A DNA stretch of 64,000 nucleotides from Saururus chinensis (lineage: Eukaryota; Streptophyta; Magnoliopsida; Piperales; Saururaceae): assembly GCA_035235625.1 (NCBI GenBank), contig CP141144.1, positions 28,703,014 through 28,767,013 on the forward strand, in the 5' to 3' direction. A program made the translations under genes and the position numbers. Numbering within the stretch: position 1 is the first letter of the stretch; the number at the start of each line of letters is the position of its first letter. Positions 10,228 through 22,734 of this stretch are shown here, in pieces. Under the pieces are notes generated by a model. The model ran no database searches and had not been told where the DNA came from. It was given only the letters and a program-made list of their open reading frames with translations.

Positions 10228-11527
10228 CAATAGTCTACTGGAGGTAGATTCAAGTATGTCATCTTTTTTCTTCAACTCCCTCTTAAGTTTTTTAGTTTTC
10301 TAGTTAGGAAAATGACATGTTGTATGAGATTTATCTGCTTATTGTCTAAATCAATGTTAACGGAGGAAATTGAGTTCAAATCTCCAGAATTTGACTCCTG
10401 AGACCCCTCAAAAGAAATAACTCCCTTCACACTTGCACAGAAGGTAATGTAGTTGCATAAGTTGTTTGAAGCACTTTCCCTTTCATCTCTCTTTCTTGCC
10501 CCTGAAACCTCTAAGATCTATCCTTAGAGGAACTATCAGACTCATGATTAGGACAATTAGACTCCTAATTTACCACAAGCAAAATGCTTCACATTCATCT
10601 TGTTAGATTAATTACGCTTGACGTCCTTTCTCTCTCCTTGTTTTCTCCTTGAAGATTGTCCTCTAACCCTTAAATCTTTGTGATTGAAAAAATTTCTTAA
10701 ATTTCCTAGCCAAAAAGACTAATGCTTCCTTATCAGTTTCACTCTCATCGGATTCTTCTTGGGTGTTGAAAGCTTTAGATTTCTCGGACATCTTCTTTTT
10801 GGATTTTAGTGTAGTTTTTTTTATCAAAAACACTTTCCTATTCTCATATGACTTCTTGCATTTCAAAAGTTCTTAAGTTTCCAATGAGCTTCTCCATGAC
10901 CAAGGTGTCAATCTTTTTATATTCATTAATTGTTGCTAACTTTACTTTGAATTTAGAGGATAAGGACTGAAGGATATTTCTCACAACTAAATAGTTAGGA
11001 ATGGGCTCTCCTAATTAGTCATATGTGTTTTTATGTCAAAAATCTTGCATAGTAGTCAAACATTGTTTCCTCGTCACTTATCATTATGTTCTTGAATTCC
11101 AAAAGGAGCATTTGTAACCTTGTGATTTTTACTGCATTCGTTCCCTCATTGTACATGACCAATATATCCCAAATAATTTTAGCAGAGGTACAATTAGAGA
11201 TTAACCTATGTTAACTTTTACACCTATGCTGATTTGTACATACAACATTAAACAATGCACTCAAGCCTTACTATTATAATTTGCAAGTTTAGTCTCGGTC
11301 TCACCCCAATCACATTCATCTTTTGGAACTAAGTTACCCTCATTATCCTTGGATATGGGTGGAATCCAGTCTTTAATAACCACTTTCTAAACATTGTCAT
11401 CTAATACTTGAATGAAGGTTCTCATCCAATATTTTCAATAGGAAAAATTCTGGCCATCGAATAATAGAGGTCGATTCATAGGATCTCTCGGGTTCCCATG
11501 CTCATCCATGTTGTTTAAGGTTGTCAT
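10228..11527 (-). pseudogene. Ty1/copia gag N-terminal and middle part (UBN2/DUF4219-like)
   Basis: On the minus strand an ATG at 11527 starts a typical plant copia gag: MNRPLLFDGQNF, then (frame broken) KYWMRTFIQ, a DCWGE-like segment, IWGI and HEGTN-like motifs, and an acidic-basic end (EESDESETDKEALVFLARKFKKF, quoted in part at 10663-10866). Many stops. It continues into a coiled coil (KLKRELKKKDDILEST) that is cut by the Reina-like element at 10227 and resumes at 6910. Confidence 0.75.
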
Positions 11528-12560
11528 TTTCACATTTACAGTAAAGAAAAAAATACAAACAACTAATCTAACCAAAGAAAGAAGATATTTTGTCTACTTA
11601 GAAGCAAGATAAACAAAGTAGACACAAATCAGGGCAATTATAGAAAGAAAGAAATAAGCAATTCTATCGCTAGAAAAGAAGAAATTTCCTAACACAAATA
11701 AATTAGTAACTATCAAGCACATCTAGGAAAAATTGAGCAAGTCTAGCACAACATAATTGAATCAAGCATGCATACCATGATAAATTTCATCATAAAACTC
11801 AAGTATTGGGTTTAAATCATCAGCTACTATAAGAGTTTAGTATTTAGACCAAATTACATCTAATATTAGTACTTTCAATTAAGTAAGAATTAAGGGTTAT
11901 GACCTCTATATGTCACAAAAATTTGTATAACAGAAGCTAACATGAAATCCTAAGCAAAGTGTATGATTAATCTATCAAGTAAACCACACTATCATGCAAG
12001 CACTCACACAAATATTTTTTACGTAGAAAACCCCAACTATGGTAAAAAACCATGATAGCCTCTCTACGTCAAATCAATGAACTAGAAAATAAGAACTTAC
12101 AAGACCTAAAGAACAACCAACCAATCTCTAGTGACTTAACACAAATTAAAACTCTTTTCTTTGTTCAGTAATCTTTGTTATTAACCTTCAAGTTTCTCCC
12201 TCTAGCAAAACCTTGAAGCTTTACCTCTTCATGTTCCATCTTCATCTTCTTCTAGTTCCCCAATCAATGACGCCTTCTCTGATTGTTGATTCACCATGAC
12301 TTTCTTGAATCCACCTTAGTACAAAATTTTCTATACCTCTTCAAGATATGTGTGTATGTGAAGTGGTTATGCCTCATGTAAGATCTAGTAGTTTTTGTTT
12401 TCCGAATTTTTATTTATGATGGATATGTAGAAACTTAAGGATGTTTCTCCATTTAACCTTATTAGTTGAAGAACTTCATGAATAGGTTAACTTTAGGGTT
12501 GAGACTAATATGCTTACATTTTCTTCTTTATATAGATAGAAAAGGATTTATGAGATTAGA
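11528..12560 (-). other. Leader and LTR-like region of the minus-strand copia relic
   Basis: Contains ACGTAGAAAACCCCAA and GGTAAAAAACCATG (12020-12050), the signature found in R/U5 of plant copia LTRs, and a TATA-like CTTTATATAG near 12527. The same signature recurs at 21560-21600 in another copia LTR. Exact LTR ends were not found. Confidence 0.45.
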
Positions 12561-12599
12561 AAATAGACAAAAAGAGCTTCAAAATGTCACTAAGAATGT

Positions 12600-14757
12600 A
12601 CAAATCGGAGTTTGAATGAGTGAGATATGACCCATTGAAGTTGAATTTAATGTGTCAAACTTGATTACCCAAATTGGACCTAGGCATGGGGCATTTTCTT
12701 AGCTTTTTGGGCCTAGTCAATTTGAGTGATGGTAATAGGGGTTTGGAAGCCAATTTGGGTTACCCAAGGGTGGTTTAATAGCCAATGTCTTAAGGGGATT
12801 AGGAATCTTAGTCTCCATTACCTTTATATATTAGTAAGGGCCTTTATTAGAGTGTTTTTGGAGCTTTTAGAAGTGGCTGAGATTTTTGAGCCTTGGCTTC
12901 TGTCAAAGTGAGTAATTTTGATTCTTCTTCATAATTCCTTGAGTTTTGTTGGGAAATTAAAGGCATTTCATGCCTAATCCTCGTTCTTATGCCTCTTTCT
13001 ATTGAAGTTTACAAATCTCTCTTGTTTCATTCAATTTGTAGAACCCTAAATCTTTGTTTTTTATTCAAAAACTTGTGATTTATGCTTATAATTCATCAAA
13101 CTGAAGGAAGTGCTTGAAATCACTTTTTATCATACTTGTAAGCCTCTAGTTGGTAGACATAATGGTTTATTCTTAGGGCTAATGGAAAACTTGATCTTTT
13201 AGATTAGGGATTTTTTGATTTAGGAGGATTGAAAGTGTTTCTCTGCCCTATAGGTAAGGAGTTTTTGTTTTGAGAAAGATTTATTGCATTTTCACCTTTT
13301 TTGATGATGTTAATCATGCTTTTTTATGAAGAATGATTAGATGACTAGATTCTTCTCTTTGAGAGATTTTGATGTTGCTTGTGCATGCTTTTGCATGAGT
13401 TTGGTAGGCATTTTCATGATTAAGAGTTTAGAATTGCATTGATTGTTGGTTAAAAATTGAGTTTACTATGATCCACAAAGTGTTGCTAATTGAACAGCCC
13501 ATTGAGCGAGCAATCGACTATTCTACCATGATCAGCACAGTGTGCCAATCAATTTCCGACACAACAGATCTAGTTTTTCTGTTGTTTTTGTTTCTTTTGA
13601 CCCTAATTGACTAGCCTAGGGGATTCGATCAATGGGCACTCTTTTGAATGGATCATGTGCATATTCTGCATATTTATCCTCATGTTTTATATACCCTTTT
13701 GCATATAATAGGTTAAGAATGATTGATGTACATTAGAGTGATTATCTTCATAAATTTATGTTATATGTATCATGTCTTAGTCAATATAATCTTATTTGTA
13801 GGATGTTTCCTAAAAATAATATCGTATGATCACTTATGTTTGCATATGTTACCATGCCCTATATTCCTTGCATCATAAAAAATGGCTTTTGAACTATGTT
13901 TAATCATGATTAGTTGAGGCTTTCCATAGTTTTATAGATTAGTAGTATTGGGTTTGAATGAATCAAGTTTTTGACCAAAAGGGCAATGTTGTTTTGTTCC
14001 GAAAGGGTGGGTTTTTGCCTCCCTAGGTTGACATGATTTAATACTATTGAGATTTCTTGAACTAGCTCTAGGTTGGTCATGTCTGTGTGCATTAGCTTGA
14101 CCAAGTATTTTTTTATGGCATATCCGGTTTGGAATGTTAGGTTTGTGCATCATGTATGAGGTCATAGGTAGCAGTATTTTTTAGTTCTCTGATTTTGATT
14201 ATCTTGAGACACTTTCGATGAAATTTTTTGAGATTAATTACACTGGTATGGTTGTGAAAGAATTTGCCATGATTGTTGAAACATTTATTAGGGTGTTAAT
14301 GTAAGTTGTCAAAACCATACCAGGCTATGTTTAACCTTATTTTGTTTTAGGAATACTTTGGGATCTCCTATGTGATTGTGTCGTGCAGGTACTCATGATG
14401 AATTGTATTGCCAACTTGATGATAAATGAAGGAATGTTGAGTGTGGGATAGGTTCTCTTAAGGGATAGTTAGGAGCGAATAAGGGACTTGATATAAACTT
14501 CATATTTATTGATTGTATTTTCTTTCCTATTATGGTTGACTTTCTTTCATACTTGAAAGCTATATGCTTATTCCATTGCACAAGTAGTTTGTACAAGAAT
14601 GTTGAATCCTTGTTATCATAAATGTTGTTTAGTTTCCTTTTATATTCTTTCACTTATTTTTAAACAAAGTGATGGTGGCTCATTGTGTATTCTGATTTAT
14701 CCAGGTTTGGTTAAAAGTTATTGTATCCTCTTGCCAGTTTGTGTCAGGGCACGTGAC
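12600..14757 (+). other. Probable decayed 5' LTR of the plus-strand gypsy element
   Basis: Non-coding, about 2.1 kb. A TATA-like CCTTTATATATTAG lies at about 12821. The right end GGGCACGTGAC precedes a PBS remnant, and gag begins shortly after. The left border with the copia relic is not resolved, and a matching 3' LTR was not identified with confidence. Confidence 0.4.
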
Positions 14758-14763
14758 CGTTTA

Positions 14764-14779
14764 TTGGTATTGGTGCTAG
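14764..14779 (+). other. Decayed primer-binding site of the plus-strand gypsy element
   Basis: TTGGTATTGGTGCTAG resembles the initiator tRNA-Met PBS core TTGGTATCAGAGC with a few changes. It sits where a PBS is expected, between an LTR-like end and the gag start at 15012. Confidence 0.4.
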
Positions 14780-15011
14780 TCTTTATTTAAAAGTGGGAGA
14801 ATAATAGAAGTGGAATACACCTCCACTAATGAATAATACCTAATGGAGATGGAAACATAAGGGATAATCGGGAGAGAGAGATACTAAAAGAATTAGACAA
14901 TATTGTTGACATTAGTACCATTGGTTATTGTTTTGTTGCTCACTTTTTGTGCTCATTGTTTGATTATAGTGTTAGATTATGAAACATAACATCTAAATAT
15001 TGTGTAGATCA

Positions 15012-17523
15012 TGGGTCCTAGTGATGCACTAAAATAATGTTCAATAAAATATTTTAAATTTTCAAATTACAATCCTATTTTATGTTATGTCATTGCTTAT
15101 TTGGGTTATTTATATTTTGAATAGGTTAGTTGGACCTTAATTAAGTTTACATGTCTAAACAGGCTTCAACAGGATCCAACTTGAAGAGGAAGTGAAGCCC
15201 AACTACCCAAAGCTATTTAAAAGTCAAGAATGGGCTCTTAATAGTCTAAACATGTATGTAATGGTCGAACACAACCTTGTGGACCCGTTGGATTTGAGAT
15301 TTGCATCAAGAGAACTAAATTAGGAAAGAAGCTGATTCGGACAGATTGACACAGCCATAGTATTTTGACCATATCTTTCTCTATATAATTCGGATTGATA
15401 CGATTTTAGTGGAATTGGAAAGAAGACTTCCGTGGCTACATTTGTTATATCAGGAAGAAATTCAAAATTTCAAAGATTTATGGGACAAATTTGGCATGCA
15501 AAGAGATAGCCAGTAAACTAACCCGAGGCCAGCACATGGAGAATATTTTCATTGATTATGATTGATACACAGAAGGAAAGACAGTGAGGCTGATTGAATA
15601 TCTAAAGAAAGATTCAAAGATACTTATTTTCTAAATAAATTATTAATTTATGTGACTTATTTAGAATCTAATCATTGCCAAAGAAGCAACTAATCAGGTA
15701 ATCAATCAGGATGCAATCTTGAGATATGATTTGGCTTTCCCCTTTGAAGCAACCCCTTCTATTCCTATAAATAGAAGGGTGGACGTGATAGATGGAGCAT
15801 TCCCTCCTCTTTGGAGCTCTCCTCCCCTATTTTTATTCTTTTCTTTTGTATTTTTGTTTTTAGTTTTATTGTAATGGCTTTCTAAGTTCTCAAGCTAAGG
15901 CTAGAGGTGATTTGTAGCAATCAAATGAAGTTCTATTCATGTTTCATCAATTATTTCAAGTAAGTATTGTTCATTTGAAGTGATGTTTATTTAATTTTTT
16001 TTTTGTTTTTTTGTGATTTGGATACATAAGATGCTTAAAGGTTCTCCTTTTTTATCTTTTGTGATTTGGATACATAGAAATCTTTAAGAGACAATTATTT
16101 TTATCCTTCATCTATCCAAAGTATTTTCTATCTTCAATTTTAATTTTAATGTTCATATCTTCCGGTTAGATAGAATCTTTATTCATTTCTAACTGAGATA
16201 ACATGATACATGAAGAACATTTTAGATGTTACAATGATCCTTAATACCTTAGTGTTTTCTCTTCTTGATTTATTAACTTGTTATTCCCTTAATACTCTTC
16301 TACTCTTTCTTTGTTAATTTTTCTTCCCTCTACTTTTTCGTAACAATTTTCTTTGTTGCACAAGGCTTTCCCTATGGATCGACCTTGTCTATTACAATTG
16401 GCAAGTAAAATGAATCTGAATTTGACTTCTTTATAGTCTTGTTTCAGACGTAACAACACCTAGTCAGCAGGGGCATCAAGCAGTTGGATAGTTAGGGATC
16501 ATTGTATGGACAATGTATTGCCAGCCATTGAAGGATTGACTCAAGTGGTGCATACACAACAACAAAGCAGGCAACACAATAGTGGATAGGAACAAATAAC
16601 CTTGGAGAGCTTCAAGAAGTTTAATACTCCTAGCTTCAAGGTCAAAGTGGATCCTACTGAGGCGGACAACTAGAGGCTGCGTATGGAGAAGATCTTCAGT
16701 GGAAGAAGGTGCTCAGAGGAGGAGGAGACTCGCCTTGTTGCGTTCACTTTTGAGGGTGAAGCTCAGCGATGGTGGCTTTCTATGGAGAGGCAGCAGTTCC
16801 ATAACTAGAGTTGACATTCCTCAGAAGGGATTCTTAGTCACTTTCAACAAGTATTTTCCATTGAATACACCAGAAGATAAGAAGAAAGAATTTTTGAACA
16901 TAAAGCATGGATCCATGATTGTTGTTGAGTATGAGACCAAGTTCATGAAGCTAGAATGCTTTATCCCTCATCTTTTTTATGATGAGTATGAGAGGGCAAG
17001 GAAGTTCGAAGACGAGCTGAAGCCTTTTATCAGGGGTCGAGTGGTACCTTTCCGACATGGGACCTTAGCAGATGTCATGACAACTGCCATACATGTTGAG
17101 GACTCTAATGACTACCATAGGAGGAGGTAGCATCCTAAGCATCATTGGCAATGTGATTTTCAGGGAGACCATAATCAAAGGCCTCGTGAGAAAAATGATA
17201 ATCATGGTAACACTTTAGGTAATAATAAGTAAAGCAATTCAGGGAACAATTGGCGTAGGAACAACAATGGCAATCGTTAGTCAGAGGGAGCAAACGAAGG
17301 GAATCATTAGAATAACTATGGAAACCTAACATGTTTCAAATGAGGGCAGCAACAACACTTCAAGAAGGTATGCCCTCAGAATAAACAAGATGAAGGTTTA
17401 GGGCACCAGCGAGCTCCTCAAATCCAAGGGCAAAGGTAGCAGGATGGCTTGCAAAAGAAGCTAGGAAATCAATGAAGGGTCTTCGCTATCACAGCTCATG
17501 AGGAAGCTAATGTGGAACAATGG
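15012..17523 (+). pseudogene. gag of a Tekay-like Ty3/gypsy element, split by a solo LTR
   Basis: Gag opens at 15012 (ATGGGTCCTAG) and is interrupted after ten bases by the solo LTR 15022-16458, resuming at 16464 (TCAGCAGG). Recognisable parts: LPAIEGLTQVV, ESFKKFNTPSF, RLRMEKIF, LVAFTFEGEAQRWW, then YETKFMKLECF and FIRGRVVPFRHGT in a 143-codon open stretch (16699-17130). A zinc knuckle lies at 17332-17373 with C-x2-[stop]-x4-H-x4-C spacing: the second Cys codon has become TGA. The same gag family occurs on the minus strand at 50247-51288. Confidence 0.8.
15022..16458 (+). mobile_element. Solo LTR of a Tat/Athila-type Ty3/gypsy element (copy 1)
   Basis: Begins TGATGCACTAAAATAATG and ends CGTAACAACA. 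It is flanked by a perfect 5-bp duplication CCTAG (15017-15021 and 16459-16463). A TATA box (CCTATAAATAG, about 15765) and a pyrimidine-rich leader follow. Copies 29709-31164 and 42506-44042 are homologous over their length. Only one LTR is present here, so it is a solo LTR left by recombination between the two LTRs. Confidence 0.9.
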
Positions 17524-17900
17524 TGAAAGGTATGCTTGAAATTGCCTCCCACCATGGTAGAGTGTTTTTTATACTATTTCTTCACATTGCTTTATTTTTC
17601 CTATCTTTGCTAGAGAGCTTAGTATTAAGCCAAAACTATTATTGACTCCTTTACGTGTTTATTCCCCTTCATCCTCTCTTAACGTAGAGGAATATCTTAA
17701 GGAGGTTCCTGTTGTGATTGAGGGTCAAGCATTGCTTACCTATTTGATTATTTTTCCTAAGATTAATTATTATGTAATTTTGAGTGTAGACATGATGTCT
17801 ATGTATCATGTCATGTTGATTGTTGAGGGAAAATGATAGTATTTACTATACATGACTTAGAGCTTTTTATCTTCTAGGGTAGGAGATGGGTTAACAACAA
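17524..17900 (+). pseudogene. Aspartic protease remnant of the plus-strand gypsy element
   Basis: Between zinc knuckle and RT. Downstream parts are recognisable: ARELSIKPKLL, LRVYSP, EYLKEVPVVIEGQ, and a VILSVDMMSMYHV segment equivalent to the usual VILGMDWL motif. The active-site DSG region upstream is not readable. Frame broken. Confidence 0.65.
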
Positions 17901-17979
17901 GTTCTTGGTGTTTTCATCTAAATAAAGGAAGTGGATCAATAGTAGGTGCATTATTTTTCTTGTAAGCATTTTTGGTGAA

Positions 17980-18960
17980 GGGGTTGAACTAACTCCTATT
18001 GAAACTGTTCCCGTGGTGTCTAAATTTTTTAATGTCTTTCTAGAAGAGTTGCTAGGTTTACCTCCTCAGAGTGTTATTGAGTTTAGTATTGATGTTCTTC
18101 CAGGCACTATGTAAATCTCAAAAGCTCCTTATCGTATGACGCTAGCTAAACTAAAAGAACTTAAAATTCAGCTACTTGATTTATTAGACAAGGGGTTCAT
18201 TAGGCCTAGTGCATCTCCTTGGGGCGCACCATTTATATTTGTCAAGAAGAAGGATGATTCTCTTAAACTTTGCATCGATTACAGGATGTTGAATCAGGTT
18301 ACAATAAAGAATAAGTATCCCTTACCTCATATGGATGATTTATTTGATCAATTTCACTAAGCACGTGTGCTCTCCAAGATTGATTTGAGGTCAGGTTATC
18401 ATCAACTTCATATTTTACCCAAGGATATGTTGCTTTTGGGACACACTATGGGGATCATAAATTCTTGGTGATGCCTTTTGCGCTTACCAATGGACCAACA
18501 TCTTTTAAGGATATAATAAATAGAGTCTTCAAGGCTTTGATGGATTAGTTTGTTATAATTTTTGTGGATGACAGATTGATCTATTCTACCAATGAGGATC
18601 ATGAGGAGATTTTGAAAATTGTACTACAAACATTGAGAGATCATAAGCTCTATGTAAATTTTAGCAAGTGTGAATTCTTGCTATAGGAAGTAATTTTTTT
18701 TGGATCATAAATTCTTGGTGATGCCTTTTGCGCTTACCAATGGACCAACATCTTTTAAGGATATAATAAATAGAGTCTTCAAGGCTTTGATGGATCAGTT
18801 TGTTATAATTTTTGTGGATGATAGATTGATCTATTCTACCAATGAGGATCATGAGGAGATTTTGAAAATTGCACTACAAACATTGAGAGATCATAAGCTC
18901 TATGTAAATTTTAGCAAGTGTGAATTCTTGCTATAGGAAGTAATTTTTTTTTGCCATGTC
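17980..18960 (+). pseudogene. Reverse transcriptase remnant of the plus-strand gypsy element
   Basis: Pre-RT: FFNVFLEELLGLPPQ and [17 protein letters not shown] fingers and palm: [21 protein letters not shown] (quoted in part), [33 protein letters not shown]. The catalytic box is FVDD, seen twice because of a 250-bp tandem duplication that also shifts the frame. Further stops are present, so it is dead. Confidence 0.85.
18452..18951. repeat. 250-bp tandem duplication inside RT
   Basis: Copy 1 is 18452-18701 and copy 2 is 18702-18951, both starting GGATCATAAATTCTTGG and ending TAATTTTTTT. I count about three differences: TTAG/TCAG, GACAG/GATAG and TTGTA/TTGCA. All are C/T transitions, and copy 1 has TAG where copy 2 has CAG. 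The duplication is recent compared with the element. Confidence 0.93.
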
Positions 18961-19610
18961 ATCTCAAAAGATGGAGTAGTGGCAGATCCGGCTAAGGTGG
19001 AAGTAATTTTGAAGTGGGAACACCCTAAGAATGTAAATGAAGCTAGAAGTTTCTTCGGTCTTGTAGGGTATTATCTATGGGTCATTGAAGGGTTTTCCCG
19101 CATTGTAGCCCCTAAGACAAAGTTGACAAGAAAGATATAAAATTTGATAGGTGTGCATGTGAACAAAGTTTCCAAGAATTGAAGGAGTGACTTACTGCAG
19201 TACAAGTTTTGGGCTTATCATAAGGTAGTAGAGGATTTGTTATCTATAGTGATGTTTTGAAGAAGGGGTTGGGTTGTATGTTGATGCGGCATAGGAAAGT
19301 AGCCACTTATACTTCTCGTCAACTTAGAATGCATAAGAAAAATTATCTAACACATAACTTGGAACTAGCAGCGGTGGTCTTTGTACTAAAGATCTTAAGG
19401 CATTATCTTTATGGTGAGAAGTTTGAAGTGTTTTTAGACCACAAAAGTATGAAGTATCTCTTCACCTAGTGGGACTTAAACATGAGATAGAGGAGATGGC
19501 TGGAGTTCCTTCAAAAGTATAACTTTACCATTGCCTATCACCCAAGGAAAGAAAATGCACTAGCAAAAGATTTGAGCAGGAAGTCAGCAACAATAGTGGC
19601 TTGTGTATGT
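18961..19610 (+). pseudogene. RNase H region of the plus-strand gypsy element
   Basis: RT thumb/connection (FFGLVGYY) leads into RNase H. A 70-codon open stretch at 19257-19469 carries [52 protein letters not shown]. Further on are FLQKYNFTIAYH and an LSRKSA end. The first Asp of the active site lies near 19250, and the ELA and DHKS parts are intact; flanking stops break the gene. Confidence 0.8.
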
Positions 19611-19789
19611 GTTTAGGAATGGTCATTGAACCTAACCTAGAGATAGCATTTGAGGAGACAACCGGATGGTTTTCAAATTCCATAAGTTCTAATTTGGTTG
19701 ACACAATAAGCACAAAAGGGACATGATGAAATTTAAGAAATAAAAATCAAGTTGAAGCTGAAGCTAGTGAATGACTTTAAAGAAAGGGC

Positions 19790-20243
19790 TGATGGAAGTT
19801 TAGCCTTTTATGGGTGATTATGGGTGCCAGATTCTCAAGAGTTGAAGGAGTGTATTCTATCAGAAGCATACCACTCTAAGTTCTCCATCCATCTTGGGGG
19901 AACTAAGATGTACCATGATGAAGCAGACATTTTACTTGAATGGATTAAAGAGAGATATTGCCTCATTTGTGTCTAAGTGTTTGATTTGCTAGCAGATTAT
20001 AGAACATTGTCATTCTTGAGGCATGCTATAACCTCTACCTATTCCATAATGGAAGTGGGAGAATATAGTCATGGATTTTGTTTCAGGGCTTTCTAGATTG
20101 CTAAGTGGCAATGACTTTGTGTGGGCCATCATTAATCGACTCACCAAGTCAGCACACTTTATTACCATTGGGATAACCACATCCTTGGACTTCTTGCTAG
20201 CTCTTTATGTGAAAGAGATTGTTAAATTACATGGAGTTCTTGC
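19790..20243 (+). pseudogene. Integrase N-terminal part, truncated
   Basis: Includes QELKECILSEAYHS, the zinc-binding HHCC region, WNNIVMDFVSGL-like sequence and NRLTKSAHFITI of the catalytic core. It stops at VKLHGV, about 20243, where unrelated AT-rich sequence starts (TGTAAAGTTTTATTG). The rest of the integrase is absent. Confidence 0.8.
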
Positions 20244-21345
20244 AAGATCTGTAAAGTTTTATTGTTTTATGTTTACTTTAAAATTTTATTGATTACTATT
20301 TAATTACGAATTTATGTTTTATGTGTTTTGATTTTGTGTGATGGTTTGGTTTAATTATGAATTTTCTTGTGTTTATTTTAGCTTTAGTTGGAAAATATTA
20401 GTGCCTAGCATAATCCACCAAGTAGCACACTAATTATTGTCATTTGTCATGCAATTCCTTTTATTAAGGAAGTAATCCCCACCTTAGGACCCACAAACAT
20501 CCTGGGCGGCGTGTTAACTTCTTGGACCGGCAACCCTCACTTAACATTTGAAATGAGTTTGGGCTTTATCAAATTTATTTTTGGCCCATTTCATTATGTA
20601 GGTTTACTTATTCCTTTGTGCCCAATCTAGAGCCCAATTACTTGCCTTGGCTATAAATTAAAACATAGACCATTTTCCTATTTGGGGTGAGTTGAGTTTT
20701 TGGAGGCTTCGGGAGATCTCTACCCCTTCTAAAGAAGGAAAAGTTCAATCTAAGTAAATCCCACTCTTCTCTTCTATGTTTTCTTTTAATTTTGCACTAA
20801 ATCTCATGTTTTTCTCCTCTTGAATGGGAATCAAGGTTATCTTCTTTTCAAGTTCATTCTTATACCCATGGTTTAAAACTCTAGATTTGGATTTCTTGCT
20901 TCTACTCTTGTGATTTTCATTTTGGGCACAAGAGGATGCATATCTATAATCTATTAGCAATTTTGAGTCTCCTTTTGGTGGAAAGGTGAGATTTTTGCTT
21001 AGGGCTAATGTGACTTAATTTATTGTCTAGAGTTTCCTTGAGCTTTGTAGGAGATTGAATGGTCTACAATTTGATTTGAGGTAAGGGGTTTTCATTTGTT
21101 GAGGTTTACATGCATTAACACCATGTTTATGGGTGGATTCATGTTCTTGAAGTTTATGGATGTGTGAGATTAGATTTTCTTGAATGGAAGATTTAATGGT
21201 TTTTTCACATAGATATGCATGAGTTGTGTTTCTATTATGTCTAATGGTTAGAGAATGATTATATGAAGTTTTGTAATTTTTTATGGAATTTTGGGATGAA
21301 TTTGATTCAGTTTCGTACAAGAAAATTTATCAGGCTTCTAGGCCA
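20244..21345 (+). other. Unassigned LTR-like stretch
   Basis: Starts TGTAAAGTT at about 20249, directly after the truncated integrase. It has a TATA-like GGCTATAAATTAAAAC (about 20651) roughly 400 bp in, and an AGGGCTAATG motif also seen at 13175. It may be an LTR joined to pol by deletion. No partner LTR, target duplication or end was found. Confidence 0.35.
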
Positions 21346-21349
21346 ACCA

Positions 21350-22721
21350 ATCTAAGAGTTTAATATCCATCTAGAATAGATTAGCTGATCACTAGATTAC
21401 CCCTAATGCAATTATCTAATAATGATAAAGACTACAAGTTCTAGCCTCAATGCGCATGGATTTGTTTTTAAAGATGAATAAATAAACTAATTATTATGCA
21501 TCATTCATGGTCAATCAATCATCAAACTACACATGCAAACCACACAATCAAACAAAGATTTAATGTGGAAAACACAAACTCAGGAAAAAAAGTCACAATA
21601 ACCTCAATCTAAAGGTTAAATCAATGCACTATAATGATATAGAACTTACAATACTCAAAATAACCAACCAAACTTAAGACATAGCATAAAATCTTTTTGT
21701 TCAATCTTCTCTTGTTGATAATGTTAGGCTTCAACTCTTCCTCGTCTAAACCATTGAAGTTTTCCCTCTTTGTGTTTTGCTCTCTATCTTCTTCTTCTAT
21801 CAACTCAAACAAGAGCTCCTTCATTTCTTGTTGATTTACACCTCTTGAGATTTTTCAACTCCTTTGAGAAACTTTGTTGACTCCTCTCTCTAAAATTTTC
21901 GTGTGAAATATTCTTTCTTTAGTTGTGTAACAACATGAATTTACCATTAATAATCTCTTTAAACTCCTTTGTGAATTCTCATAGAAAACATTGTGAAAAT
22001 GACTCTCCTTTCTTCTCCAATATTTTCTACGTTTTCCTATCTTTAATTTTGTCACTACTTATCCTTTATATAGGTCTCCAAAATGAATTGGCACTTTGAC
22101 TTCAACAAAGAAAGAAGTCTAATCCAGAAGGTTTTTTTAGAGTAAATAAAACTACTAGGAATTGATTGTTTCAAACAATGATCGATTGCTCACTATTTTT
22201 TTAACACACGATTCTTTGAGCAATCGATTTATCATCTTATTAATTGATTGATAAACTCTTAGCTTTGTTTTACAAAGGACTAATTTAGATGTCGGTCCAT
22301 CATTTCCAAGGGTGATCAATCGATTCTTCAAATCCATACAACTATTCATCAGCGATCAATCAATTCAATCAATACACTTTTCCAACAATCAATTGACGAT
22401 ACTGTACAAAGTTAGTTTTGTCCTTTTTACCTTAAAACGTTTTGTAACCTCTATAATCATTTTTGAAACTTCTCCAAGTGATTTTAGTATGAAAATATAA
22501 ATTGAATAAATCTCTTAACCCATCAACATCTTTTAATCTTTAGTCTTGATCAACAAGAACACGTTTGTTCCTATTTTTCAAGTCTTTTCAATTCTAAACC
22601 TTACTCGACCACAAATACATCTAATCAAATTTTAAAAATAATTACATACTTGAGGTTTCTGACATAATTTTGAAAAAGAAATTAGTCAATTAAACTAACA
22701 TATGACACATATGTCCTAACA
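21350..22721 (-). repeat. 3' LTR of a copia (SIRE/Tork-like) element, minus strand
   Basis: The right end in minus sense reads TGTTAGGACATATGTG and is preceded by a purine tract. Inside are a TATA-like CCTATATAAAGG (about 22063-22074, minus) and the copia R/U5 signature TGTGGAAAACACAAACTC (about 21562). U3 holds several ATCGATTG / CAATCGAT motifs (22160-22400). The left end is not exact. Confidence 0.55.
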
Positions 22722-22734
22722 ATCTCCCCCCTTT
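22722..22734 (-). other. Polypurine tract of the copia element
   Basis: Minus strand AAAGGGGGGAGAT immediately before TGTTAGGACAT, the usual plant copia layout. It marks the internal side of the 3' LTR. Confidence 0.65.

Noticed and set aside
6906..10236. GTCTC / GTCTA as the target duplication of the Reina-like element
   Set aside because: The right copy sits several bases beyond the LTR end and differs at one base. Not accepted as a clean duplication.
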